DNA of 16,775 nucleotides from JALYXS01 sp051003795 (GTDB lineage: Bacteria; Acidobacteriota; Terriglobia; Bryobacterales; Bryobacteraceae), in the NCBI GenBank assembly GCA_051003795.1, contig JBPCKZ010000150.1:1-16775 (forward strand). Direction: 5' to 3'. The stretch's first letter is position 1; every line of letters begins with the position of its first letter. The position numbers and the translations under genes are program-made. Below are positions 7,516 to 15,637 of this stretch, in pieces. The notes beneath the pieces are model-generated. The model was not told where the DNA came from. It worked only from the letters and a program-made list of their open reading frames with translations, and did no database searches.

Positions 7516-10197
7516 ATGGAAAATTTAAACAGTTTCGGTTGCGCGTCAACCTTGCGCGCGGCCGGCAGGGAATATCGCATCTTCCGTCTCGCAAAACTCG
7601 AGGAAGACGACGTCGCCAATGTTTCTCGGCTCCCTTTTTCGACAAAAATCTTGCTGGAGAATTTGCTGCGCCACGAGGACGGACGCAAAGTGCACGCGGC
7701 GGATATCGATTACGTCGCGCGCGGCGTGGGCGGCCCAAGCCGGAAAGAGATCAGCTTCATGCCGGCCCGCGTGCTGCTGCAGGATTTCACGGGAGTCCCC
7801 TGCGTGGTGGATCTGGCGGCCATGCGCGACGCTCTCGCCGCCATAGGCGCCGATCCCTCCAAGGCCAATCCGCTGCTGCCCGCCGACCTGGTGATCGACC
7901 ATTCCGTGCAAGTGGATAGCTTCGGCTCCAAGGACTCGTTTTCCATTAATGCGCTGCTCGAAAATCAGCGCAATCGCGAACGCTACGTGCTGCTGCGCTG
8001 GGGGCAGACGGCGTTCCAGAATTTCCGCGTCGTTCCGCCGGATACCGGAATCGTTCACCAGGTCAATCTGGAATATCTCGCCTCCGTGGTTTTCCGAAGT
8101 CGGACGGCCGCGGGATGGTCCGCCTACCCGGATACCCTGGTGGGCACCGACTCGCACACCACGATGATCAACGGGTTGGGCGTGGTCGGCTGGGGCGTCG
8201 GCGGTATTGAAGCGGAGGCGTGCATGCTCGGCCAGCCCATCTCCATGCTGCTGCCGCCCGTCGTCGGATTCAAGCTTACCGGCAAGCTCGATGGCGGCTG
8301 CACCGCGACCGACGTCGTTTTGACCATCACGCAGATGCTTCGCAAGAAGGGCGTCGTCGGGAAATTCGTTGAATTTTACGGCGCCGGACTGAGCGCGCTC
8401 AGCCTCGCCGATCGCGCCACCGTCGCGAACATGGCGCCCGAATACGGAGCGACCATCGGCTTCTTTCCGGTCGATTCGGAAACGCTTTCCTATTTGCGCG
8501 TCAGCAATCGCGACCAGGATCTGGTGGAATTGGTCGAAGCCTATAGCAAGGAGCAGGGCCTTTTCCGCACCGACGACATGAAAGACCCGCTGTTCTCCGA
8601 TTCCCTGGAATTGGATCTGGCGACGGTGGTGCCTTCCATGGCGGGGCCAAAGCGCCCGCAGGATCGCGTCTCGCTATCCGAAGTTAAAAAGAATTTCACC
8701 GACGCGTTCAAGGACGCGACGAAAAAGCACGTGGACATGGTCTACAACGGAGAAAAGGGTACGCTCGATGGCGGCGCTGTCGTGATCGCGGCGATCACGA
8801 GCTGCACGAATACATCGAATCCTTCGGTGATGGTGGCCGCCGGGCTGCTCGCGAAGAAGGCCGTGCAGCGCGGGCTGAAAGTCCGGCCGTGGGTCAAGAC
8901 GAGCCTCGCTCCCGGCTCGAAGGTCGTCACCGATTATCTGGATAAAGCCGGCCTGACGCCCTACCTGGAGGCGCTCAAATTTAACCTGGTGGGCTATGGA
9001 TGCACCACTTGTATTGGAAACAGCGGCCCGCTACCCGACAACGTATCTGCGGCGATCGACAAGGAAAAGCTGGTGGTGGCGGCCGTCCTGAGCGGCAATC
9101 GAAACTTTGAGGGCCGCATCAACGCGCAGGTGAAGGCGAATTACCTGGCTTCGCCTCCGCTGGTTGTGGCGTATGCGATCGCCGGGCGCATCGATATCGA
9201 TCTGCAAAAGGACCCGCTTGGGATGGATGAATCGGGCGCGCCCGTGTTCCTGCGCGACGTTTGGCCGAGCACGCAGGAGATCCAGGATACGATTCGCGCG
9301 ACCATCGATTCGGAGATGTTTCGGCGGCAGTATGAACAGGCCTTCGCCGGGGACGCCAACTGGAACAGCCTCTCGATCCCGACCGGAAGCATTTACGTCT
9401 GGGACGAGAAATCGACGTACATCAAGAGGCCGCCGTATTTTGATCGCATGGTCGATCCATCCGCCGCGATTGAAGATATCGGCGGGCTCCGGGTTCTGGC
9501 GCTGCTGGGCGATTCGGTAACCACGGACCACATTTCGCCGGCTGGAAACATTGCGGTGGATAGTCCCGCGGGGCGGTATCTGATCGCGCAAGGCGTGGCT
9601 CCCGCGGATTTCAACTCATACGGCGCGCGCCGCGGAAATCATGAAGTGATGGTGCGCGGCACGCTGGCGAATATCCGCTTGAAGAATCAGCTCGCCCCCG
9701 GCACCGAAGGCCCGTGGACGGTTCACTTGCCCGATGGCGAACAGATGTTTATCTACGACGCCGCGATGGCTTATGAACAGGAAGGCGTGCCGCTGGCGAT
9801 TATCGCGGGCAAGGAGTATGGGTCGGGATCGTCGCGCGACTGGGCCGCGAAAGGCGTGATGCTGCTGGGGGTACGCGTGGTGATTGCCGAAAGCTTCGAG
9901 CGCATTCACCGGACGAACCTGGTGGGCATGGGCGTGCTGCCGCTGCAATTCTCCGCCGGCGAGAATGCGCAGTCGTTGAAGCTGACGGGCAAAGAACTGT
10001 ACCAGGCGACGGGGGTCCGCGAGGCGATTGAAGGCGGCGGGCGCGCGATGGTGATCGCGACCGCTCCCGATGGGACCGCGAAGACCTTCGAAGCTCAGGT
10101 GCGCGTGGATACGCCGCAAGAGGCCGAATACTTCCGGCATGGCGGGATTCTGCCGTTTGTGTTGCGGCAGTTGGCCGGAGAGCCGGTACCGGCGTAG
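7516..10197 (+). CDS. acnA: Aconitate hydratase A (893 aa)
   Basis: Aconitase interconverts citrate and isocitrate in the TCA and glyoxylate cycles, using a cytoplasmic [4Fe-4S] cluster. The protein is complete and almost the same length as E. coli AcnA (891 aa). The three cluster cysteines are present: C430 in ITSCTNTSNP, and C496 and C499 in GYGCTTCIGNSGPL. Active-site landmarks include GTDSHTTMINGLGVVGWGVGG (D212, H214). The C-terminal swivel domain carries LGDSVTTDHISPAGNI and KEYGSGSSRDWAAKG (R774). This is the AcnA/IRP type, not the AcnB type, which has a different domain order. The ATG at 7516 matches the expected N terminus for the family. It is a single-gene unit divergent from the large secreted-protein gene. 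The 3' end contains the perfect palindrome GCCGGTACCGGC (10182-10193), but no U-tract follows. Confidence 0.97.
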   Translation: MENLNSFGCASTLRAAGREYRIFRLAKLEEDDVANVSRLPFSTKILLENLLRHEDGRKVHAADIDYVARGVGGPSRKEISFMPARVLLQDFTGVPCVVDLAAMRDALAAIGADPSKANPLLPADLVIDHSVQVDSFGSKDSFSINALLENQRNRERYVLLRWGQTAFQNFRVVPPDTGIVHQVNLEYLASVVFRSRTAAGWSAYPDTLVGTDSHTTMINGLGVVGWGVGGIEAEACMLGQPISMLLPPVVGFKLTGKLDGGCTATDVVLTITQMLRKKGVVGKFVEFYGAGLSALSLADRATVANMAPEYGATIGFFPVDSETLSYLRVSNRDQDLVELVEAYSKEQGLFRTDDMKDPLFSDSLELDLATVVPSMAGPKRPQDRVSLSEVKKNFTDAFKDATKKHVDMVYNGEKGTLDGGAVVIAAITSCTNTSNPSVMVAAGLLAKKAVQRGLKVRPWVKTSLAPGSKVVTDYLDKAGLTPYLEALKFNLVGYGCTTCIGNSGPLPDNVSAAIDKEKLVVAAVLSGNRNFEGRINAQVKANYLASPPLVVAYAIAGRIDIDLQKDPLGMDESGAPVFLRDVWPSTQEIQDTIRATIDSEMFRRQYEQAFAGDANWNSLSIPTGSIYVWDEKSTYIKRPPYFDRMVDPSAAIEDIGGLRVLALLGDSVTTDHISPAGNIAVDSPAGRYLIAQGVAPADFNSYGARRGNHEVMVRGTLANIRLKNQLAPGTEGPWTVHLPDGEQMFIYDAAMAYEQEGVPLAIIAGKEYGSGSSRDWAAKGVMLLGVRVVIAESFERIHRTNLVGMGVLPLQFSAGENAQSLKLTGKELYQATGVREAIEGGGRAMVIATAPDGTAKTFEAQVRVDTPQEAEYFRHGGILPFVLRQLAGEPVPA

Positions 10198-10307
10198 CGG
10201 CGCGCCGATTCTAAGCTGCGGCCGCTTACAGCCGTACCAAACGCAACCTACCAGTTACTTCCAAGTGGCTCAAGTGGGATGAATCCAAGCGCTCCAGACC
10301 ACTCGAA
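10198..10307 (+). other. Gap after acnA, no identified gene
   Basis: No complete gene is seen. The frame of the next ORF is open through most of this gap, from a TAA at 10212 onward, and reads plausibly as protein (for example SKWLKWDESK), but no ATG, GTG or TTG with a ribosome binding site occurs in that frame before 10308. There is no clear terminator for acnA: GC-rich palindromic pieces (GGCGCGCC, GCGGCCGC) are not followed by a T-run. Confidence 0.5.
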
Positions 10308-10907
10308 GTGTTCGATCCCCGCCAGTCGGCCGAACGGTATCGCTTGGCCGATACCAACCGCACTTCGGGGGTCTGGCGCGCATACAAAACGGATTCCCTG
10401 ATCATTGTTATGGGGGAAATGGACGGCAACATCGGCGAAATTGTTACCGTCATCGGTGCAGGGTCGAAGCGCGAGGAAGCGGAGTTTCTCTGTTATGACG
10501 CCCAGCCATCCAACAGCGGATTGAAAATCGCTTTCCGCCATTTTTACCCTCATTTTGGAACCGCTGGAGTATCCGATCGCGTGCAGGTTCTCGACCTTGG
10601 TCGCGGGGTGCCGGAACTCCGTCCGTCCGGCGAGTTTCACGTCCCGCCGGAGAATGCCGGCATTACCGTATATCCTCAAACTCCCGTCGAAGCAGGGCAG
10701 AGACATCGCGTTCAGAACTTTTTATGGGCGGAAGATGAATCGTCCCTATTCTTCGTGGATCGTTTGGAACGTGTTCTTCCGGGCAGGGTGGAGGAAATCG
10801 GATTTTGTCTCGTGAGACTGGATCAGGTCACTGTGGTCCAAAGATTTTCGCCGCAATTCGGCTGGCGAACTGGTGTTGACCTTGAAATTAACGGGGCCGC
10901 CGATTGA
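10308..10907 (+). CDS. Unrecognised protein, possible WD40-like propeller fragment (199 aa), perhaps a broken gene
   Basis: I do not recognise this family. The frame has GC-rich third codon positions like a real gene. Two segments resemble WD40/PD40-type propeller strands: SGLKIAFRHFYP (about 70-81) and NFLWAEDESSLFFVDR (about 142-157). The only start codon is a GTG at 10308 with no Shine-Dalgarno, while the frame stays open about 93 bp further upstream. No signal peptide is visible. This suggests a 5'-truncated gene. At the stop (10905-10907) the +1 frame continues with protein-like sequence (REFVVDPAILKLSP, then YLPIPWPIQKK) to about 11020, so a frameshift may have split it. It could instead be a short lineage-specific gene. 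The antisense ORF across it is less protein-like. Confidence 0.45.
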   Translation: MFDPRQSAERYRLADTNRTSGVWRAYKTDSLIIVMGEMDGNIGEIVTVIGAGSKREEAEFLCYDAQPSNSGLKIAFRHFYPHFGTAGVSDRVQVLDLGRGVPELRPSGEFHVPPENAGITVYPQTPVEAGQRHRVQNFLWAEDESSLFFVDRLERVLPGRVEEIGFCLVRLDQVTVVQRFSPQFGWRTGVDLEINGAAD

Positions 10908-11023
10908 GTCATCAGTGCGGGAATTCGTGGTTGACCCCGCTATCCTGAAGCTGTCCCCAGCCAGAGAATTCGACACGCGGAATTATCTGCCGATTCCATG
11001 GCCCATTCAGAAAAAACAACTAA

Positions 11024-11101
11024 GGGGCGGAACTGAGCTCGCTTCCCGACGATGTCTCTCGGGAAATAACGAGCACAATCACCCAATGGAAGTTCCGCCC
11101 C
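11024..11101. repeat. Nested inverted repeat / long two-tier hairpin
   Basis: An outer perfect 11-bp inverted repeat, GGGGCGGAACT (11024-11034) against AGTTCCGCCCC (11091-11101), encloses an inner hairpin. The inner part pairs GCTCG (11037-11041) with CGAGC (11070-11074), and TTCCCGA (11043-11049) with TCGGGAA (11059-11065) around a 9-base loop. On the minus strand the outer stem is followed by TTAGTTGTTTTTT (11023-11011), so it could act as an unusual terminator for carAB, about 120-200 bases past the carB stop. It could also be part of a structured RNA or a palindromic repeat element. The pairing is seen directly; the function is inferred. Confidence 0.6.
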
Positions 11102-11192
11102 ACGATTCTCAAGGGAGTCCGGACGAAAGTGGTTACAAGTTTCGAGACGGAACTCGGTACTTTTCAGAACCCCGCGTGGGTGCCAAAGACCA

Positions 11193-11220
11193 CCAGCCAA
11201 CATTGTGGCCGGTTTTGTTT
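11193..11220 (+). terminator. Candidate rho-independent terminator for the + strand
   Basis: CCAGCCA (11193-11199) pairs with TGGCCGG (11206-11212) with one G-T wobble and a 6-base loop, and is followed directly by TTTTGTTT (11213-11220). This fits an intrinsic terminator for plus-strand transcription coming from acnA or the orphan ORF, placed exactly before the end of the convergent carB gene. On the minus strand the same hairpin is followed only by TGGTCTTT, so it would be weaker there. Confidence 0.5.
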
Positions 11221-14200
11221 CACCGAGCCGCGGCCACCGGTTTTGGCCCGTGAATTTCCTGTAAGCTCCACACGCGAATCGGGTCGCGGCGTCTGGAAAC
11301 GACAGCCTCCGCCGCCGCGCGCGCGCCGCTAAGCGTCGTGATGCACGGAACGCGATACAACACCGCGCTCCTGCGAATGGCCTTCTCGTCGGAGAACGAA
11401 AGCGCGCCGGTGGCCGTATAAATCACAAGCTGCAAGCCGCCCGCTTTCAGAAGGTCCACCGCGTTCGGACGCCCCTCATTCACCTTGAACACCGTCTTGC
11501 AGCGCAGGTCGGCGCGCTCCAGGGCGGCAGCCGTTCCGCGTGTGGCGACTAATTGAAACCCGAGAGCGGCGAAACGCTTGCACACTTCGACGGCTTCCGG
11601 CTTATGCCGGTCGTTCACGCTGATGAAGATCGTTCCCGTGCCGGGCAGCGGCGTTCCCGCGCTGAGTTGCGCCTTCGCGAACGCTTCGCCGAAGTTTTCG
11701 CCGACACCCATTACCTCGCCCGTCGAGCGCATCTCCGGCCCTAACGCCGGATCAACTCCCGGGAATTTGTTGAACGGGAACACCGGCGATTTCACGAAAC
11801 TCCGGGGTACGGGCAATCGGCCCGAGTGGTGCGTAACGTCGCGGAGCTTGCGGCCCAGCATCAACTGCACGGCGAGCTTGGGCAACGGCACGCCCGTTGC
11901 TTTAGCGACAAACGGAACCGTTCTCGAAGCCCGCGGATTCACTTCGAGCACGTACACCGTGCCTTCTTTGATCGCGTACTGCACGTTCATCAGGCCGATC
12001 ACATGCAGCGCGCGCGCCAGGCGCACGGTGTAATCTTCAATGGTTCGCAGCTCGGCTTCGGGCAGAGAGTGCGGCGGCAGCACGCACGAGCTGTCGCCCG
12101 AATGCACGCCCGCTTCCTCGATGTGCTCCATGATTCCGGCGATCAGAACATCATCGCCGTCCGAAAGCGCGTCGACATCCACCTCGGTCGCGTCTTCCAG
12201 AAAACGATCCACCAGCACGGGCCGGTCCTGCGAGAAAGAAACCGCTTCGCGCATGTACTGCCGCACCGTTTCCTCGTCGTAGGCGATCACCATCGCGCGG
12301 CCCCCGAGCACGTAACTGGGCCGCACCAATACCGGGAAGCCGATGCGCCGCGCCACCTCGTACGCCTCTTCCGCGCTGGTCGCGGAACCATTCGCGGGAG
12401 ATGGGATGCCAAGCTCGTCGAGCAGCTTTCCGAACAGCGTGCGATCTTCGGCGAGGTCGATATTCTTCGGGTCCGTTCCGACGATCGGGATGCCCAGCCG
12501 CTGCAGCGGCAGCGCCAGATTCAACGGAGTCTGACCGCCGAACTGCACGATGAGGCCGTCGGGCTTCTCCGTGTCGCAAATGTTCAATACGTTTTCGAGC
12601 GTGAGCGGTTCGAAATAGAGGCGGTCGCTGGTGTCGTAATCGGTGGAGACGGTCTCCGGATTGCAGTTCACCATGATCGATTCGATTCCCTCGCCCTGCA
12701 ACGCGAACGAAGCGTGACAGCAGCAGTAATCGAATTCGATTCCCTGTCCGATCCGGTTCGGCCCGCTCCCCAGAATCATGATCTTCCTATTGCCGGTGGG
12801 ATTGGCTTCGCACTGCGCTTCGTAGCTCGAATATAGATAGGGCGTGAAACTCTCAAATTCCGCCGAGCATGTATCGACCCGATTAAAAACGGCCGCAACT
12901 CCCAGTTCCTTGCGCCGCTTGCGAACGTCGATTTCGGCCCGGTTCCAGTCGCGCGCCAGTTGCGCGTCGGAAATTCCGAAGCGTTTGGCGCGCGCAAACG
13001 TTTCCCGTGTCGCGGTCCCGAAGGAATCGCGCTTGAGTTCGCCTTCGAACGCAACCACCTCGCGAATCTGCTCGAGAAACCACGGATCGATCGCGGTCAT
13101 CTCGTGAATTTTCTCCGCCGTATAGCCGCTCTCGAAAGCGAAGCGGATGTAATTCAGGCGGTCCGGCGTCGGCGTGATCAGCTTCTTCGGAATGGCATTC
13201 TTATCGAAAATTTCGGAGCCGAACGCCTTGCCCGTTTCGAGGCTGCGAATCGCTTTCCCGAGCGCCTGCTTAAATGTGCGGCCGATCGCCATCACTTCGC
13301 CAACCGATTTCATCTGTGTGCCAAGCGTCGGGTCCGCGCCCGGGAATTTCTCGAACTGCCACTTGGGGATCTTTACGACGACGTAGTCGATGGCCGGCTC
13401 GAACGAAGCGGGCGTCACTTTCGTGATGTCGTTGCGAATCTCGTCCAGCCGATACCCCACCGCGAGTTTTGCGGCGATCTTCGCAATCGGGAATCCAGTG
13501 GCCTTCGACGCGAGCGCCGAACTCCTCGAAACGCGCGGATTCATCTCGATAATCACCATGCGCCCGGTTTTCGGATGAATCGCGAACTGTACGTTCGATC
13601 CGCCCGTATCCACGCCAATCTCCCGCAGGCAGCGAATCGCGCCATCGCGCATCATCTGATACTCGCGATCGGTGAGCGTTTGCGCCGGCGCGACGGTGAT
13701 CGAATCGCCCGTATGCACGCCCATCGGATCGAAATTTTCGATGGAGCAGACGATGATCACGTTATCCGCGAGATCCCGCATCACCTCCAGCTCGAACTCT
13801 TTCCAGCCGAGCGCGCTCTCTTCAATCAGAACTTCGTGAACCGGCGAGAGATCGATGCCGCGCTCGAGGATCTCGATGAGATCCTCGCGATTGTAAGCGA
13901 TGCCGCCGCCCGTCCCGCCCAGTGTAAAGCTCGCGCGCAGAATTACCGGATACCCCGTCTTCGCGGCGAATGCAAGACCGTCTTCGATATTATTCACGAG
14001 CTGCGATAGCGGAGTCTCAAGCCCGATCTTCCGCATCGCGTCTTTGAAGAGCAGCCGATCTTCGGCCTTCTTGATGGCGTCGATTTTCGCGCCGATCAGC
14101 TCCACGCCGTAGCGGTCCAGCACGCCCGCTTCGGCCAGTTCGACGGAGAGATTTAGCGCGGTTTGGCCGCCAACAGTCGAGAGCAGCGCGTCGGGGCGCT

Positions 14201-14441
14201 CTTTCCGGATGATCTCTTCGAGGTACGGGAGACTGAGCGGCTCGACGTACGTGCGGTCCGCCAGATCCGGGTCCGTCATGATCGTGGCCGGATTCGAATT
14301 GACCAGGATTACTTCGTATCCGTCGTCCCGGAGAGCCTTCGCGGCCTGTGTTCCGGAATAATCGAACTCGCACGCCTGGCCGATGACGATGGGGCCCGAA
14401 CCGATTATCAGGATGCGATGCAAATCGTCTCGTCTAGGCAT
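11220..14441 (-). CDS. carB: Carbamoyl phosphate synthetase large subunit (1073 aa)
   Basis: CarB makes carbamoyl phosphate from bicarbonate, two ATP and ammonia channelled from CarA, feeding arginine and pyrimidine synthesis. The length equals that of E. coli CarB (1073 aa). The duplicated architecture is clear. The first ATP-grasp half starts with RILIIGSGPIVIGQACEFDY (about 9-28) and includes EMNPRVSRSSALASKATG. A helical oligomerisation region lies at about 400-550. The second half starts with KIMILGSGPNRIGQGIEFDY and includes LEVNPRASRTVPFVAKATG. An MGS-like allosteric domain begins near 938 (FISVNDRHK, LVATRGTAAAL) and in homologues binds regulators such as UMP or ornithine. The ATG at 14441 overlaps the carA stop by 8 bp, with GGCGGA just upstream, so translation is probably coupled. 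No frameshift or missing motif was noticed. Confidence 0.98.
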   Translation of the reverse strand: MPRRDDLHRILIIGSGPIVIGQACEFDYSGTQAAKALRDDGYEVILVNSNPATIMTDPDLADRTYVEPLSLPYLEEIIRKERPDALLSTVGGQTALNLSVELAEAGVLDRYGVELIGAKIDAIKKAEDRLLFKDAMRKIGLETPLSQLVNNIEDGLAFAAKTGYPVILRASFTLGGTGGGIAYNREDLIEILERGIDLSPVHEVLIEESALGWKEFELEVMRDLADNVIIVCSIENFDPMGVHTGDSITVAPAQTLTDREYQMMRDGAIRCLREIGVDTGGSNVQFAIHPKTGRMVIIEMNPRVSRSSALASKATGFPIAKIAAKLAVGYRLDEIRNDITKVTPASFEPAIDYVVVKIPKWQFEKFPGADPTLGTQMKSVGEVMAIGRTFKQALGKAIRSLETGKAFGSEIFDKNAIPKKLITPTPDRLNYIRFAFESGYTAEKIHEMTAIDPWFLEQIREVVAFEGELKRDSFGTATRETFARAKRFGISDAQLARDWNRAEIDVRKRRKELGVAAVFNRVDTCSAEFESFTPYLYSSYEAQCEANPTGNRKIMILGSGPNRIGQGIEFDYCCCHASFALQGEGIESIMVNCNPETVSTDYDTSDRLYFEPLTLENVLNICDTEKPDGLIVQFGGQTPLNLALPLQRLGIPIVGTDPKNIDLAEDRTLFGKLLDELGIPSPANGSATSAEEAYEVARRIGFPVLVRPSYVLGGRAMVIAYDEETVRQYMREAVSFSQDRPVLVDRFLEDATEVDVDALSDGDDVLIAGIMEHIEEAGVHSGDSSCVLPPHSLPEAELRTIEDYTVRLARALHVIGLMNVQYAIKEGTVYVLEVNPRASRTVPFVAKATGVPLPKLAVQLMLGRKLRDVTHHSGRLPVPRSFVKSPVFPFNKFPGVDPALGPEMRSTGEVMGVGENFGEAFAKAQLSAGTPLPGTGTIFISVNDRHKPEAVEVCKRFAALGFQLVATRGTAAALERADLRCKTVFKVNEGRPNAVDLLKAGGLQLVIYTATGALSFSDEKAIRRSAVLYRVPCITTLSGARAAAEAVVSRRRDPIRVWSLQEIHGPKPVAAAR

Positions 14442-15561
14442 TTTCCGCCATCATCCTGGTGAAATCGTCGAACAGATAGTGGGAATCGTGAGGCCCGGGC
14501 GCGGCTTCGGGATGGTATTGCACGCAAAACACGGGATGTCGGCGGTGCCGAAAGCCTTCGAGCGTCCGATCGTTCAAATTCACGTGCGTAATCTCGACGT
14601 CGTTGAGGTTGAGCGAATCGGGATCGACCGCGAAACCGTGATTGTGCGAGGTGATCTCAACGCGATTCGTGAGTCGATTGAGCACGGGATGATTCGCGCC
14701 GCGATGTCCGAATTTCAGCTTGAACGTTTTGCCGCCGGCGGCCAGGCCAAGAAGCTGGTGTCCCAGGCAGATGCCGAAAATCGGGGTCTTGCCGATCAGG
14801 CGGCGGATGTTATCGATGGGCGTCGAAAGCGGTTCCGGATCGCCCGGGCCGTTCGAGAGAAACACGCCGTCGGGCTTGAGCGCGAGGACATCTTCCGCGG
14901 AAGTGAGCGCGGGGACGACAGTCACGCGGCAACCGGAATGCACGAGCCGCCGGAGAATATTGCGCTTGATTCCGAAATCGTACGCGACCACGTTAAAGCG
15001 CGGCTCGGGCGTGCGCGCGACAATTTCCGACGGCGAACACGATTCGACCGTTTTCGACCACTCATAGCTCGCCGGGGTGGTTACGCGGCTCGCGAGATCG
15101 AGACCAGCCATGGAAGGGATGGACCGAGCCTTCTCAATCAGGCGGGCTGCGTCGGTATCGATCGACGAGAGCACGCCGCGCATGGCGCCGCGGCTGCGAA
15201 GATGCCGCACCAGCGCGCGCGTATCCATTTCGGACGCGACCGGGATCCGGTGTTTCGCGAGAAACCGCTGGGCGTCTTCGTCCGAACGCCAGTTGCTCGC
15301 AAGCGCCGAAAACTCGCGTACGGCCAGGCCTTCAATGTGGGGTTTTGCCGCCTCGTCGTCGTCAACGTTGGTCCCGTAATTGCCAATCTGGGGATTCGTC
15401 AGGACGACAATCTGGCCGGAATAGGAAGGGTCGGTGAAAATCTCCTGATAGCCGGTGAGCGCGGTATTGAAAACAACTTCGCCGGACCGTTCGGCGGGCG
15501 GCCCAAAACTCGTGCCTTCGAAAACGGTGCCATCCTCCAAGGCGAGGATTGCGGATGCCAA
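14434..15561 (-). CDS. carA: Carbamoyl phosphate synthetase small (glutaminase) subunit (375 aa)
   Basis: CarA hydrolyses glutamine and channels ammonia to CarB. The N-terminal CarA domain starts with ILALEDGTVFEGTSFG and includes NTALTGYQEIFTDPSY. The C-terminal class I glutamine amidotransferase domain has the nucleophile C265 in GICLGHQLLG, plus H350 and E352 in QYHPEAAPGP, completing the triad at positions close to the E. coli enzyme (C269, H353, E355). The frame is open to a TTG at 15576, but I choose the TTG at 15561: it sits 8 bases after a perfect GGAGG and gives the N terminus MASAILALEDG, matching family members that begin directly before ILALEDG. The 15576 TTG lies upstream of that ribosome binding site. 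carA is first in the carAB operon and overlaps carB by 8 bp (TAG stop at 14436-14434). Confidence 0.96.
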   Translation of the reverse strand: MASAILALEDGTVFEGTSFGPPAERSGEVVFNTALTGYQEIFTDPSYSGQIVVLTNPQIGNYGTNVDDDEAAKPHIEGLAVREFSALASNWRSDEDAQRFLAKHRIPVASEMDTRALVRHLRSRGAMRGVLSSIDTDAARLIEKARSIPSMAGLDLASRVTTPASYEWSKTVESCSPSEIVARTPEPRFNVVAYDFGIKRNILRRLVHSGCRVTVVPALTSAEDVLALKPDGVFLSNGPGDPEPLSTPIDNIRRLIGKTPIFGICLGHQLLGLAAGGKTFKLKFGHRGANHPVLNRLTNRVEITSHNHGFAVDPDSLNLNDVEITHVNLNDRTLEGFRHRRHPVFCVQYHPEAAPGPHDSHYLFDDFTRMMAENA

Positions 15562-15569
15562 TAAGATGT

Positions 15570-15574
15570 CCTCC
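15570..15574 (-). promoter_or_regulatory. carA ribosome binding site that decides its TTG start
   Basis: GGAGG on the minus strand lies 8 bases before the TTG at 15561-15559. No ATG is available in frame at the family's usual N terminus, so this site is the main evidence that carA uses TTG. Confidence 0.8.
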
Positions 15575-15637
15575 AAATGTGTGAAACGTCCATTTTACAG
15601 GAAGTGCCTCGCGCCTTCGCCGTGTTATTCTGCCGCC
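15575..15637. promoter_or_regulatory. Divergent intergenic region between carA and the Uma2 gene
   Basis: On the plus strand TGT-TATTCT (15623-15631) resembles an extended -10 element whose transcription start would fall about 7 bases on, at or next to the Uma2 ATG at 15638. On the minus strand TAAAAT (within TGTAAAATGG, around 15592-15601) could be the carA -10, but neither strand shows a good -35. No attenuator-like structure, and no obvious PyrR or arginine operator, was noticed. Confidence 0.3.

Noticed and set aside
10182..10193. Perfect palindrome GCCGGTACCGGC at the end of acnA
   Set aside because: No loop and no T-run follow, and it lies in codons of the C terminus; too weak to call a terminator or operator.
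10248..10706. 152-residue minus-strand frame opposite the orphan ORF
   Set aside because: No ribosome binding site or recognisable motif; third-position GC and the propeller-like strands favour the plus strand, though neither is certain.
10931..10946. TTGACC followed by TATCCT as a promoter for a small RNA
   Set aside because: The boxes are only 4 bp apart, so they cannot act as a -35/-10 pair, and no -10 exists at 16-18 bp.
10873..11253. 126-residue plus-strand ORF after the orphan gene as an independent gene
   Set aside because: Its start overlaps the orphan ORF, its second half crosses the nested repeat and terminator with low-complexity unlike-protein sequence, and it runs into carB antisense; only the first ~50 residues look coding, as a possible frameshifted continuation.
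14383..15564. 393-residue plus-strand open frame antisense to carA
   Set aside because: It mirrors a well-conserved carA gene and its translation is Arg-rich with no domain signature; other long frames antisense to carB (for example 12960-14009) and to the secreted-protein gene (5482-6051) are the same kind of shadow.
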